Assembly (NCBI RefSeq): GCF_900103455.1
Contig: NZ_FNHI01000001.1
Coordinates: 248,001-312,000 of the forward strand
From: Streptomyces wuyuanensis
GTDB lineage: Bacteria; Actinomycetota; Actinomycetes; Streptomycetales; Streptomycetaceae
DNA: 64,000 nt
Direction of reading: 5' to 3'
Shown: positions 25,195 to 37,038 of the stretch, piece by piece
Layout: each line of letters begins with the position of its first letter
How positions within the stretch are numbered: position 1 is the stretch's first letter
Made by a program: the position numbers and the translations under genes
Notes under the pieces: model-generated
What the model saw: the letters and a program-made list of their open reading frames with translations, nothing else
What the model was told of the DNA's origin: nothing
The model's database searches: none

Positions 25195-25913
25195 CAGTGA
25201 TCTCCAGGGTTCCGTCGTCGGGCCGTCCGTACCGGCCTCCGCACTCCTTCCAGCCTCATGGCACGAGAGGGGCCGGGGACGTACCTTTCCGATGGAAGTC
25301 GGCATACCGGACGTCATGGTGCGGGCGTGACTTTCGTCGTACGCCCGCGCACCGCTCACGGCGAACGTGGAGACGCCCACCCGGTACGGATCGTGCAGCA
25401 CGGGACGTTCCTCGCTCCGGATCGGGTCCGGCCGGGTACCCGGGCAGGGGTTGCGGACGAACAGGCGAACAGACGAAACAGGCGGACGGTCGCTTCGGCG
25501 ATCGGCAGAAGCGCGGCGCGGCGCCGTCCCGGGGGATGGAACGGCACCGCGCCGCACATCGGCGGCCGGCCGTTTCCTGGGGGAGGGCGAACAGCGCGGC
25601 GCCGCACATCCAGGCTGAAGCCCGTGCGCTCCCGTTGCGCATGCCGATCCTCCACACACGAAGCGACGAAAGTGATGCAGGAGACGACGCCCGTCCGGTA
25701 CCGCCCGGTCCGTCCGCGCCCGATCGGCCCTCCGCCCCTTTCCGTGCGCCCGCCCGGCCCTTCGCCCCCGCCCGCCCGGCCCTACGCACGGCCGGAGGGG
25801 GAACCGCGCCTTACAGTGGCCGCAAGGTGCGCATACCGGCATGCGCACGACGTCGCAGCGCATGCCGCGCCGCGCATGCCGTGCGAAGGCTCGCGCGAGG
25901 TGGTGAGGGCCCG
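25195..25913. other. Gene-free region with repeated GCGCATGCCG and a palindrome
   Basis: I see no convincing gene in these 719 bases between two divergent genes. GCGCATGCCG occurs at 25637-25646, 25858-25867 and 25872-25881. GTGCGCAT-N6-ATGCGCAC (25827-25848) is a perfect 8-bp inverted repeat in the same family. An imperfect hairpin (GGTGCGGGCGT with ACGCCCGCGCACC) lies near 25317-25355. The repeats sit within 300 bases of the sensor-kinase start and may be regulator sites. Confidence 0.5.
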
Positions 25914-27109
25914 GTGACCGGGTGCACAGGCCGAGAGGGCGGAGAGGCCCGGGAGGGCCATGGCGGCTGGTCGGTACGGCGGAAGGACGCCCTGCTCACC
26001 GCCGCCGTCGTGGCCATCGGAGTGGCCGACACCTGGGTGAAGCCGTCGAACGGACTGCTCACCGGCCTGCCGACCCCCCTGGTCGCCGTGGTGTCCGGTC
26101 TGGTCGGCTGCCTCCTGTGGTGGCGTCGCCGCAACCCCTGCGCGGTCGCCCTCGCCGTCATGGCCGGCTACGTCGTCGCCTTCACCCCGGTCTCCCTCGC
26201 CGTGGCCATGTACACCGTGGGGGAGACGTACCGGCGCATCCGCACGCTGGTGCTGCTCGGCGCCGCCGGCTGCGCGGCGGGGGCGATGGTGCTGTGGGCC
26301 GGCCCGCCGGACTGGGACCTGCGGGACGCGGGGTTCACGTTCGCGTTCATCCTCGGGCCACTGGTCGTCGGGTACGTCGTCGCCATCCGCCGCGACCTGG
26401 CCCTGGAGGCGCGGGCGACCGTCGAAGCCCTGGAGCGCGAGCAGCACCTGCTGGTCGAGCGGGCGCAGGTGGTCGAGCGGGCGAGGATCGCCCGCGAGCT
26501 CCACGACGTGGTGGCGCACCGGGTCGGCAACATCGTGCTCACCGCGGGGGCACTCAATGCGGGGCATCCGGCCCTCGACCCGGCCGTCGCCCGGGCGGCC
26601 GAGCTGATCCGGGGCGAGGGCCACCGGGCACTGGAGGAACTGCGCGAGGTGCTCGGCGTCCTCACCCCCGCCGCCGGGGCGGGTCCGCGCCGGCCGGATC
26701 CCCGCCGCCGGACGTCTCCCAGCTGCAGGCCCTCGTCGATCACGCAGGCCGGCTGGGACGCCGCACGACACTGCGCGTCGACGGGCACCCCGAGGCCCTG
26801 CCGCACGCGGTCCAGCGCGCGATCCACCGCATCGTCCAGGAGGGCCTCACCAACGCCGCCAAACACGCGCCGGGGGCGGAGGTCGGTGTTCTCGTGCAAT
26901 GCCGGGTCGACGGGGTGGAGGTGTGGGTGACCAACGGCCCTGCAACCGGTTCCGGCGACGGCGCCCCGCCACCGGGCGGCGGCAACGGGCTGATCGGCCT
27001 GAGGGAGCGGGTCGGACTGCTCGACGGCACCTTTTCCGCGGGCCCCTGCGACGGCGGGTACCGAATCGACGCCTTCATCCCGCACCGCGCGACGCCGACG
27101 CCCCACTGA
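25914..27109 (+). pseudogene. Sensor histidine kinase (HisKA_3 type) interrupted by a frameshift
   Basis: Frame one runs from GTG 25914 through five or so membrane helices and the phospho-acceptor box ARIARELHDVVAHRVGN to EVLGVLTPAAGAG (near 26685). It then loses similarity and continues in unrelated Arg/Ser-rich sequence. The missing half is in another frame: DVSQLQALVDHAGRLG, the N box IVQEGLTNAAKHAPGAE and the G box GNGLIGLRERVGLLDG, ending at 27109. A single missing base in the G-rich run around 26672-26692 would restore one ~398-residue kinase. It faces the NarL-type regulator at 27216-27869, its probable partner. A sequencing error and a true inactivating mutation are both possible. Confidence 0.8.
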
Positions 27110-27215
27110 ACCGGCGATCCGTCCGCGCTCCCGACCGTCCGCGCCGGCCGCCCTCCGCCGTGCCGTGCCGTGCCGCGCCCCGGCCGGCCTCTGCCGCGCC
27201 CCGCCCCCGCCTTCG

Positions 27216-27869
27216 TCAGCGCTCCAGCCCGGCGCGGTACGCCAGCCGGGTGGCCTGCACCCTGTTGTCCGCCTCCAGCTTGGCCAGCAGCCTGCTGACC
27301 TGGCCCTTGACCGTGCCCTCGCTGATGTGGAGGGCGGTTCCGATGTCGGCGTTGGACAGCCCTCTCGCGATCAGCCGCAGCACTTGCAGGTCGCGGTCCG
27401 TCAGCGACTCCAGCGCCTGCTGCTCCGCCGCCGTGAGCCGCGCCGACTGCCCGGCGAGCTGGTCCAGGACCCGCCCCGTCACCGCCGGGTCCAGCGCCGC
27501 CTTGCCCTCCGCGACCTGACGCACGGCGCGCAGCAGCTCCTCCGGGGGTGTGTCCTTCAGCAGGAATCCGCTGACGCCGGCCTGTACGGCCTCGTCGACG
27601 TACTCGTCCGCCCCGAACGTCGTCAGGATCAGCACCCGCGGCGGCCTCGGCAGCGCTCTGATCTCACGGGTCGCCTCCAGCCCGTCCATGCCCGGCATCC
27701 GGATGTCGAGCAGCGCCACGTCCGGGCTGAACTGCCGTGCCGCGTCCACCGCGCTGCGGCCGTCCCAGGCCTGGGCGACGACGTGCAGATCGTCACCGGC
27801 CTCGACGATGTCGCTCAGCCCGCGCCGCACGATCTCGCTGTCGTCGGCGATCAGGACATGGATCACCAT
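27216..27869 (-). CDS. NarL/LuxR-family response regulator
   Basis: This 217-residue regulator has a receiver domain with the acidic pair DD (residues 9-10), the phospho-acceptor D55 in VALLDIRMPGMDG, T/S in LTTFG and K in FLLKDT. The C-terminal HTH (LTDRDLQVLRLIARGLSNADIG..ISEGTVKGQVSRLL) occupies about residues 150-200. It is convergent with the frameshifted kinase, unlike the usual co-directional kinase-regulator operon. If the kinase is dead, the regulator may be orphaned. Confidence 0.9.
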   Translation of the reverse strand: MVIHVLIADDSEIVRRGLSDIVEAGDDLHVVAQAWDGRSAVDAARQFSPDVALLDIRMPGMDGLEATREIRALPRPPRVLILTTFGADEYVDEAVQAGVSGFLLKDTPPEELLRAVRQVAEGKAALDPAVTGRVLDQLAGQSARLTAAEQQALESLTDRDLQVLRLIARGLSNADIGTALHISEGTVKGQVSRLLAKLEADNRVQATRLAYRAGLER

Positions 27870-28090
27870 GGCGGTCCTCCGGCACCGGCCCGGACGCGCC
27901 GCACGCGTCCCGCCTCCTCACCCCATCGTCGCCGTACGCGCGTGGTCCCGCCAAAGCGGAACGGAGACCGGGCGCGCCCGCGCGGAGGAACCACCACCGG
28001 CCGCGCCCACCCGTCGTCCCTGCGCCGCCGCGGTCCGCACGGCAGCAGCGCCGCGCGGTTGCCCGGTCCCTCCCACGGTGGCAGCGTTGT

Positions 28091-28122
28091 CCGCATCGCC
28101 GCATCGCCGCATCGCCGCATCG
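28091..28122 (+). repeat. Four perfect 8-bp tandem repeats
   Basis: CCGCATCG is repeated four times, about 55 bases before the DUF5996 gene. The 308-bp spacer 27870-28177 carries no gene; it holds the divergent promoters of the response regulator and the DUF5996 gene. Confidence 0.9.
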
Positions 28123-28177
28123 TGTATCGGCCCTGCACCCTTTGGTCCTTTCGCGCCTTCCGACGGAGGGAGACGGC

Positions 28178-29158
28178 ATGACGGGGGAACACACCGCCGG
28201 CACACCGAGCGCATGGCCCGCGCTGCGCGTGGCCGACTGGACTGACACCCGGGACACGCTGCACATGTGGCTGCAGATCGTGGGCAAGGTCCGGCTCGCG
28301 CACGCGCCGCTGCTCAACCACTGGTGGCAGGTGACGTCGTACGTCAGTCCCCGCGGCCTGACGACGTCCGCGATCCCCTTCGGGTCGGGCGTCTTCGACA
28401 TCGAGTTCGACTTCATCGACCACCAGCTGGTCGTCCGCACCAGCGACGGTGGTGTCCGCACCGTGGCCCTCGAGTCCAGACCGGTGGCGGACTTCTACCG
28501 CGAGACGATGCAGGCCCTCCGGGAGCTCGGGATTCCGACGACGATCCAGCCGTCCCCGAACGAGGTCGAAGTGGCCGTCCCCTTCGCCGAGGACGACCGG
28601 CACGACACCTACGACCCCGGCGCAGCGCACCTGTTCTGGCAGCAGTTGCTGCAGGCGGACAGGGTGCTCGGCGAGTTCCGTTCGTACTTCGTGGGCAAGG
28701 TCAGCCCGGTGCACTTCTTCTGGGGCGCGATGGACCTTGCCTGCACCCGCTTCTCCGGAAGGGCGGCGCCGCCCCACCCGGGCGGCGCGCCGAACTGCGG
28801 CGACTGGGTGATGGAAGAGGGCTACTCCCGCGAGCTGAGCAGCTGTGGCTTCTGGCCGGGCGGCGGGGAGGAGGGGGCCTTCTACGCCTACGCCTACCCC
28901 GAGCCCGACGGCTTCGCCGGACACGCGGTCGCGCCCGACGCCGCGTTCTACAGCAAGGACAACGGCCAGTTCCTCCTGCCCTACGAGGCGGTCCGCACCG
29001 CCGACGACCCCGACCGGGCCCTCGCGTCCTTCCTGCACACGACCTACGAGGCGGCCGCGGTGCACGGAGGGTGGGACCGGGCGGCACTGGAGGACGACCC
29101 CGACCGGTGGGCCCCGCGGCGGCCGCGCCACCACCGACGACAGCGCGAAGGGGACTGA
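28178..29158 (+). CDS. DUF5996 family protein
   Basis: This 326-residue soluble protein of unknown function resembles the DUF5996 family. Recognisable segments are HMWLQIVGKVRLAHAPLLNHWWQ near the N-terminus (about residues 28-50), FDIEFDFIDHQL, SYFVGKVSPVHFFWGAMDLACTRFSGR in the middle, and CGFWPGGGEEGAFYAYAYPEP. Many Trp, His and acidic residues suggest a compact binding or enzymatic fold, but no function is established. The ATG has GGAGGGAGA upstream. It is separated by one base from the VOC gene, so the two form an operon. Confidence 0.8.
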   Translation: MTGEHTAGTPSAWPALRVADWTDTRDTLHMWLQIVGKVRLAHAPLLNHWWQVTSYVSPRGLTTSAIPFGSGVFDIEFDFIDHQLVVRTSDGGVRTVALESRPVADFYRETMQALRELGIPTTIQPSPNEVEVAVPFAEDDRHDTYDPGAAHLFWQQLLQADRVLGEFRSYFVGKVSPVHFFWGAMDLACTRFSGRAAPPHPGGAPNCGDWVMEEGYSRELSSCGFWPGGGEEGAFYAYAYPEPDGFAGHAVAPDAAFYSKDNGQFLLPYEAVRTADDPDRALASFLHTTYEAAAVHGGWDRAALEDDPDRWAPRRPRHHRRQREGD

Positions 29159-29159
29159 C

Positions 29160-29630
29160 ATGTCCGACCGGCCAGACCTGCCCGTGCTCCCGGCACCCGA
29201 GTCGGGTCTGTTCCTGACGCACTTCCTGGTGGTGCGCGACGTGGCCCGTTCGCGGGACTTCTACGCGGACGTCCTCGGCGGCGAGGTCGTGACGGCGGAG
29301 AATCCGGCCATCGTGAAGGCCGCCAACAGCTGGATCATCATGAACCCCGGTGGCGGCCCCACCCCGGACAAGCCGGGCATCACCCTGACCGCGCCGGAGC
29401 CGGGGGACCCCGTGTCGGCGTTCATGAACATCCGCGTCGCGGACATCGCGGAGTTCTACGCCCGGGCGAAGGAGAAGGGCGTCCGGTTCCTGACCGAACC
29501 CCTCGACCGCAAGGCCGAACTGCGGTGCTACATGCAGGACCCGGACGGCCGTCTCATCGAGGTCGGTCAGGCGACCGGGATGCTGCGGGGCGTCTTCGCC
29601 GACCCGCCGGCCGGTTCCGGCACGGGCTGA
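29160..29630 (+). CDS. VOC-family (glyoxalase/bleomycin-resistance/dioxygenase) protein
   Basis: This 156-residue vicinal-oxygen-chelate fold protein has paired beta-alpha-beta-beta-beta modules: HFLVVRDVARSRDFYADVLGGEVV (about residues 21-44) and AFMNIRVADIAEFYARAKEKGVRFL (about 84-108). It ends with the metal-ligand-type segment CYMQDPDGRLIEVGQ. The substrate cannot be told. AAGGGG precedes the ATG, and translation is probably coupled to the DUF5996 gene one base upstream. Confidence 0.85.
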   Translation: MSDRPDLPVLPAPESGLFLTHFLVVRDVARSRDFYADVLGGEVVTAENPAIVKAANSWIIMNPGGGPTPDKPGITLTAPEPGDPVSAFMNIRVADIAEFYARAKEKGVRFLTEPLDRKAELRCYMQDPDGRLIEVGQATGMLRGVFADPPAGSGTG

Positions 29631-29663
29631 GTGCCGCCCGGGGCACCCCGTCCGGCACGCGAC

Positions 29664-29685
29664 GGCACCGGGCGCACTCGGTGCC
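29664..29685. terminator. Hairpin between convergent VOC and HTH-MurA genes
   Basis: GGCACCG (29664-29670) pairs with CGGTGCC (29679-29685) around an 8-base loop. The rest of the 182-bp spacer has two copies of a CGCCGCCCGGCCGCGCCGAG-type sequence, at about 29695 and 29735. Confidence 0.5.
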
Positions 29686-29812
29686 CGGTCACTCGCCGCC
29701 CGGCCGCGCCGAGTGCCTGGCGCCCGCCGCCCGGCCGCGCCGAGTGACCGGCACCCGTACCTCCGCGCGAACCGGCGCGAGCCGGCCGGAGCTACGGGTG
29801 CCGTCCTCCCGG

Positions 29813-31342
29813 TCAGATGTCGCGGAAGATCTCGATCTGCGCGCCCACCGAGTTGAGGCGCTCCGCCAGGTCCTCGTAACCGCGGTTGATGACGTAGACG
29901 TTCCGCAGCACGGACGTGCCTTCGGCCGCCATCATCGCGAGCAGGACGACCACGGCCGGGCGCAGGGCCGGCGGGCACATCATCTCGGCGGCGCGCCAGC
30001 GGGTCGGGCCCTCGACGAGGACGCGGTGGGGGTCCAGGAGCTGGAGCCGGCCACCGAGGCGGTTGAGGTCGGTGAGGTAGATGGCGCGGTTGTCGTAGAC
30101 CCAGTCGTGGATGAGCGTCTGGCCCTGGGCGACGGCCGCGATCGCCGCGAAGAAGGGCACGTTGTCGATGTTGAGGCCGGGGAACGGCATCGGGTGGATC
30201 TTGTCGATCGGCGCCTCCAGCTTGGAGGGGCGCACGGTCAGGTCCACCAGCCGGGTCCGCCCGTTGTCGGCGGTGTACTCCGGTGTGCGGTCGTGGTCGA
30301 GGCCCATCTCCTCCAGCACGGCGAGCTCGATCTCCAGGAACTCGATCGGAACCCGGCGGATCGTCAGCTGCGACTCGGTGACGACGGCGGCCGCGATCAG
30401 GCTCATCGCCTCCACCGGGTCCTCGGACGGCGAGTAGTCGACGTCCACGTCGATCTCGGGCACGCCGTGGACGGTCAGCGTGGTCGTGCCGATGCCGTCG
30501 ACGCGAACACCCAGGGCCTCCAGGAAGAAGCACAGGTCCTGGACCATGTAGTTGGACGAGGCGTTGCGGATCACGGTGACGCCGTCGTGGCGGGCGGCCG
30601 CCAGCAGCGCGTTCTCGGTGACGGTGTCGCCGCGTTCGGTCAGCACGATGGGGCGGTCCGGGCCGGCCGAGCTCTCGACGACCGCGTGGTACTGGCCCTC
30701 GGTCGCGGTGATGTCCAGACCGAAGCGGCGCAGCGCGATCATGTGCGGCTCGATGGTGCGGGTACCGAGGTCGCAGCCGCCGGCGTACGGCAGGCGGAAG
30801 CGGTCCGTGCGGTGCAGCAGCGGGCCGAGGAACATGATGATCGAGCGGGTCCGGCGCGCGGCCTCGGCGTCGATGGCATCCATGTCGAGCCTGGCCGGAG
30901 GGACGATCTCCAGGTCGGTGCCGTCGTTGATCCATCGGGTGCGCACGCCGATGGAGTGCAGCACCTCCAGCAGTCGGTAGACCTCCTCGATCCGCGCGAC
31001 CCGGCGCAGGACGGTTCGGCCCTTGTTGAGAAGCGAGCCGCAGAGCAGGGCGACGCAGGCGTTCTTGCTCGTCTTGACGTCGATGGAGCCGGAGAGGCGG
31101 CGCCGGCCGACCACCCGCAGATGCATGGGACCGGCGTAGCCGAGCGACACGATCTCGCTGTCGAGCGCCTCGCCGATCCGGGCGATCATCTCAAGGCTGA
31201 TGTTCTGATTGCCGCGCTCGATACGGTTGACGGCGCTCTGGCTGGTGCCGAGCGCGTCGGCGAGTTGCGACTGTGTCCAGCCCCGATGCTGACGGGCGTC
31301 ACGGATGAGCTTGCCGATGCGTACGAGGTAGTCGTCTGCCAT
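29813..31342 (-). CDS. XRE HTH domain fused to MurA-like enolpyruvyl transferase
   Basis: This 509-residue protein joins a Cro/XRE helix-turn-helix (about residues 5-62; WTQSQLADALGTSQSAVNRIERG) to a full UDP-N-acetylglucosamine 1-carboxyvinyltransferase-like domain. MurA active-site landmarks are kept: K93 in TSKNAC, C190 in AGGCDLGTRTIEPH and the late arginine in LRPAVVVLLAMMAAEGTS. The K-to-C spacing (97) is close to E. coli MurA (93). It could be a peptidoglycan-precursor-sensing transcription factor, an auxiliary MurA, or both. No ribosome site precedes the ATG, and TAGCCT lies six bases upstream, so the message may be leaderless. It is divergent from aconitase. Confidence 0.88.
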   Translation of the reverse strand: MADDYLVRIGKLIRDARQHRGWTQSQLADALGTSQSAVNRIERGNQNISLEMIARIGEALDSEIVSLGYAGPMHLRVVGRRRLSGSIDVKTSKNACVALLCGSLLNKGRTVLRRVARIEEVYRLLEVLHSIGVRTRWINDGTDLEIVPPARLDMDAIDAEAARRTRSIIMFLGPLLHRTDRFRLPYAGGCDLGTRTIEPHMIALRRFGLDITATEGQYHAVVESSAGPDRPIVLTERGDTVTENALLAAARHDGVTVIRNASSNYMVQDLCFFLEALGVRVDGIGTTTLTVHGVPEIDVDVDYSPSEDPVEAMSLIAAAVVTESQLTIRRVPIEFLEIELAVLEEMGLDHDRTPEYTADNGRTRLVDLTVRPSKLEAPIDKIHPMPFPGLNIDNVPFFAAIAAVAQGQTLIHDWVYDNRAIYLTDLNRLGGRLQLLDPHRVLVEGPTRWRAAEMMCPPALRPAVVVLLAMMAAEGTSVLRNVYVINRGYEDLAERLNSVGAQIEIFRDI

Positions 31343-31352
31343 AGGGGCAGGC

Positions 31353-31370
31353 TATCTCAGATATGAGATG
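31353..31370 (-). promoter_or_regulatory. Operator palindrome before the HTH-MurA gene
   Basis: TATCTC-AGATAT-GAGATG is symmetric at 5 of 6 outer positions and starts 10 bases upstream of the ATG. The same TATCTC-N6-GAGAT layout occurs at the aconitase promoter (31786-31803). The rest of the spacer up to 31754 has a small TGATGG-T-CCATCA inverted repeat (31412-31424) and nothing coding. Confidence 0.6.
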
Positions 31371-31754
31371 AGAAGTCCAATGGGGTGGACCATACGGGTG
31401 ATGCCTGGTTTTGATGGTCCATCACTTGCTCAACTCGGACAAAATAGGCTACGCCGTTCGGGTGTCCCGGCCGCGGTCCCGGCCGTGCTCCCGGGGGTTG
31501 CCCACCCTGGCGTGCTTGAGGCGTGCCCTCGGGGTGCTCCCGGGTGCCGCGCTCCCCGGCGTCGCGCGGCTGCCGCCCTCGTCGCGACGCGACTCGCCCG
31601 CCCGCCTCCGGCCTCCCCGCGCGCCCTGCCCCTTGCGGCGACGCTGCCTCGCCTACTCCGGGTGCCGGGTGCATACCCGCCGTCGCGCTCCTGTTTCCGG
31701 GCATACCGACCGCGCCGCCCGGGCTCCGGTGCGGCGTCCGTCACTCGCGTCCGG

Positions 31755-34662
<2,908 letters not shown>

Positions 34663-34713
34663 GCGGACCACGGGCGGTCCGGCCGAGCGGCCGGACCGCC
34701 GCGGACACGCTCG

Positions 34714-34747
34714 CGCCACGGATTCGTACGCGCCACGGATTCGTACG
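34714..34747 (+). repeat. Two perfect 17-bp tandem repeats downstream of aconitase
   Basis: CGCCACGGATTCGTACG is repeated twice in direct succession. A third, diverged GCGCCACCGGCACGG follows. No gene lies in 34663-34906. Confidence 0.85.
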
Positions 34748-34806
34748 CGCGCCGGCACGTTCGCGCCACCGGCACGGTCGTGCGGGCCGCACGGTGGTCC
34801 GGCAGC

Positions 34807-34846
34807 ACGGTGAAGGCCCGCCCCACGAGGGGCGGGCCTTCACCGT
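34807..34846. terminator. Strong bidirectional hairpin terminator
   Basis: An 18-bp perfect stem (ACGGTGAAGGCCCGCCCC at 34807-34824 with 34829-34846) has the loop ACGA. It lies between the convergent aconitase and AraC-family genes. Confidence 0.9.
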
Positions 34847-34906
34847 TGTCCCGGTCCTGCCGTCGTCCGGCCCTTCACCGTCCTCCTGCCCGCCGGGGTG
34901 CCCGGG

Positions 34907-35788
34907 TCAGTCCGCCGCGGTCCGCTCCACCGGGATCCACAGCTCCGCCTCCGCCTCCGTCGCGTCCGGCGACAGCCGGGTGCGCAGGATCTCCGGGCCC
35001 GGCCTGCTGCGGTACGGGTTGGACGGGAACCACTGGGTGAAGACGTCACGCCACAGGTGCTGGAGCGTCTCCGGGAACCGCCCCGCGTGCTCGAACACGG
35101 CCCAGGTGCCGGCCGTCACGGTCAGCGCCGTCATGTCCTCCGGCGTCTCGGCACCGGTCACGACCCCGTGGTAGTAGTCGAGTTCGGTGCCCTCCGCCCG
35201 GCTGTCGTCGAGGTTGTCGCTCACCGAGACGATCCCCCTCGGCTCCTGGTCCGACAGCGCCTCCATGCGCTCCGTCGTCTCCCGCCCGATACCGCGCACG
35301 AACGCGACGATGTCCGGGTTCATGCCCTCGTGGACCAGCGGGACGCGGGCCTTCCTGCCCACGACCCGGAACTCGCCCTTCTCCACGATCCGGTACCGCA
35401 TGCTGCTGCTCCCTTCGACAATCACGCGGAAGGACATCCGGGGCTGGGAACGCAGCGCCGCACCGGTTCTCCGGGCCTCCGCCGGCCCGACGCCGTGCAC
35501 GGCACGGAACGCGCGTGCGAACGCCTCGCCCGATCCGTAACCGTGGCGGACGGCGATGTCGAGCAGCGTCCGCTCCCCGGCGAGGACCTCGGCACCCGCG
35601 AGGGTGAGTCTTCGGCGGCGGACGTAGTCGGACAGCGGCATCCCGGCCAGCGCGGAGAACATCCGCCGGAAGTGGTACTCCGACGTGAGGGCGGTCCGGG
35701 CGAGCCCGGCCACGTCCAACGGCTCGTCCGTCCGCTCGACGAGATGAGCCTCGATGCACTCCATGGCCAGGTTCAGGCGCTCCAGCAC
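34907..35788 (-). CDS. AraC-family regulator with GyrI-like ligand domain
   Basis: This 293-residue protein has two AraC helix-turn-helix motifs at the N-terminus (about residues 22-110; LARTALTSEYHFRRMFSALAG and DIAVRHGYGSGEAFARAFRAVHG) and a C-terminal GyrI-like small-molecule domain (about 128-290; SMRYRIVEKGEFRVVGRKARVP..WIPVERT). This order is that of Rob/BmrR-like multidrug-sensing regulators. The target is unknown. The next gene is a LysR regulator on the same strand, 171 bases upstream, separated by CCGGGACCGCCGGGG-type repeats near 35877-35915. Confidence 0.88.
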   Translation of the reverse strand: MLERLNLAMECIEAHLVERTDEPLDVAGLARTALTSEYHFRRMFSALAGMPLSDYVRRRRLTLAGAEVLAGERTLLDIAVRHGYGSGEAFARAFRAVHGVGPAEARRTGAALRSQPRMSFRVIVEGSSSMRYRIVEKGEFRVVGRKARVPLVHEGMNPDIVAFVRGIGRETTERMEALSDQEPRGIVSVSDNLDDSRAEGTELDYYHGVVTGAETPEDMTALTVTAGTWAVFEHAGRFPETLQHLWRDVFTQWFPSNPYRSRPGPEILRTRLSPDATEAEAELWIPVERTAAD

Positions 35789-35959
35789 CCCGGCCTCCTT
35801 CCCTTTCGATCACCCACGCTAGGGACGGCACGCCCTGCCGCACCCGACATCCTGTGCCCGCTCCGGTCGGGCCCACCGGGCCACCGGGACCGCCGGGGGC
35901 ACCGGGACCGCCGGGGCATGGGCGGGGCAGGGCCTCAGGGGGCGCGCTCCGCGAGACGG

Positions 35960-36859
35960 TCACCGGCGGCCGGCCACCGCCCCGCGGCAGCAGTCCACGA
36001 AGTCCCGCACCACCGCGTTGCCGTCGTCCACGGGAGCCCACGCCACTCCGACCCGGCTGGGGCTGACACCGCGCACCGGGCGGTAGGTGACCCCCGGCCG
36101 GGCGTAGAAACGGGCGGCCGACGCGGGCGCGAGCGCGATTCCGTAGCCGTTCGCGATCGCGCTGAGCCAGTCGTCCGGCTGGTCGGTCACGGCGCCGATG
36201 CGGACGGGCCGTCCGTCGCGCTCGTCCGTCGCCAGCCAGTAGTCCCGCCAGGGGCCCGTCTCCGGCGGGGCCGCCACGAAGGGCTCGTCCCACAGGTCGC
36301 CGAACGACAACTCCCCGCGCCCGGCCAGCGGATGAGCGGACGGCAGCGCGACCCACCGGGGCTCCTCGAGCAACTCCTCCACGCGCAGGGCGCCCTGGCC
36401 GGGGAACGGCAGCCGCAGCAGGGCGACGTCGACGTCCCCGTCGGCGAGCCCCGCGCTCGGGTTCGACCACGCGGCCTGCCGCATCTCCACCCGCCAGCCC
36501 GGCCGGCGCCGGGCGAACTCCGCGATGATGCCCGGAGTGGCCTCGTTGGCGGCACTGGCCAGGAAACCGACCCTGAGCACCCGCTCCGCCCGGCTCGCCG
36601 CGCCCTTCGTCTCGCGCAGCATCCCGTCCCATTCCGCCAGCAGCGACGGAACCCGCCGCGCCAGGGCCCGGCCGGGTTCCGTGAGCGCCATACCGGCCCG
36701 GGAGCGCGTGAACAGCCCCACACCCAGCAGGGTCTCCAACTGCCGGATCTGCTTGGTCAGGGCCGGCTGCGACACGAACAGCCGCTCCGAGGCGCGGGTC
36801 AGGCTTCCCTCCTCCGCCACGGCGACGAAGGTGCGCAGCAACCGGGTGTCGACATCCAT
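35960..36859 (-). CDS. LysR-family transcriptional regulator
   Basis: This 299-residue LysR-type protein has the N-terminal HTH DTRLLRTFVAVAEEGSLTRASERLFVSQPALTKQIRQLE (residues 3-41 in outline; winged helix with SxPALTKQI) and the two-lobed substrate domain. It is divergent from the DoxX-like gene at 37039, with 179 bases between them. LysR regulators usually control the divergent neighbour, so the membrane protein is the likely target. Confidence 0.88.
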   Translation of the reverse strand: MDVDTRLLRTFVAVAEEGSLTRASERLFVSQPALTKQIRQLETLLGVGLFTRSRAGMALTEPGRALARRVPSLLAEWDGMLRETKGAASRAERVLRVGFLASAANEATPGIIAEFARRRPGWRVEMRQAAWSNPSAGLADGDVDVALLRLPFPGQGALRVEELLEEPRWVALPSAHPLAGRGELSFGDLWDEPFVAAPPETGPWRDYWLATDERDGRPVRIGAVTDQPDDWLSAIANGYGIALAPASAARFYARPGVTYRPVRGVSPSRVGVAWAPVDDGNAVVRDFVDCCRGAVAGRR

Positions 36860-37038
36860 GCCCCCAGGTTATGGAAACGGGTATTGGACGTGACGCAGCG
36901 GCCACGGCCAGGCTGGACGTGTCGAACGGCGGCCGCCCCGACACCACGCACCGACGCCCCGGGCCCGGGTGACCCTCCGCCCCGGAGCGAGGCCGGTGCG
37001 TGCACCGTCCCTCCCGCCGAGCCGAACGAAGGCCCTCC

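Noticed and set aside
26670..26700. Programmed ribosomal frameshift in the sensor kinase
   Set aside because: I see no slippery heptamer followed by a suitable stop or pseudoknot that would favour it over a simple indel in a G-rich run.
31420..31754. A possible small RNA in the HTH-MurA/aconitase spacer
   Set aside because: TTGCTC and AAAATA are present but at unsuitable spacing, and I see no convincing promoter-hairpin pair beyond general GC richness.
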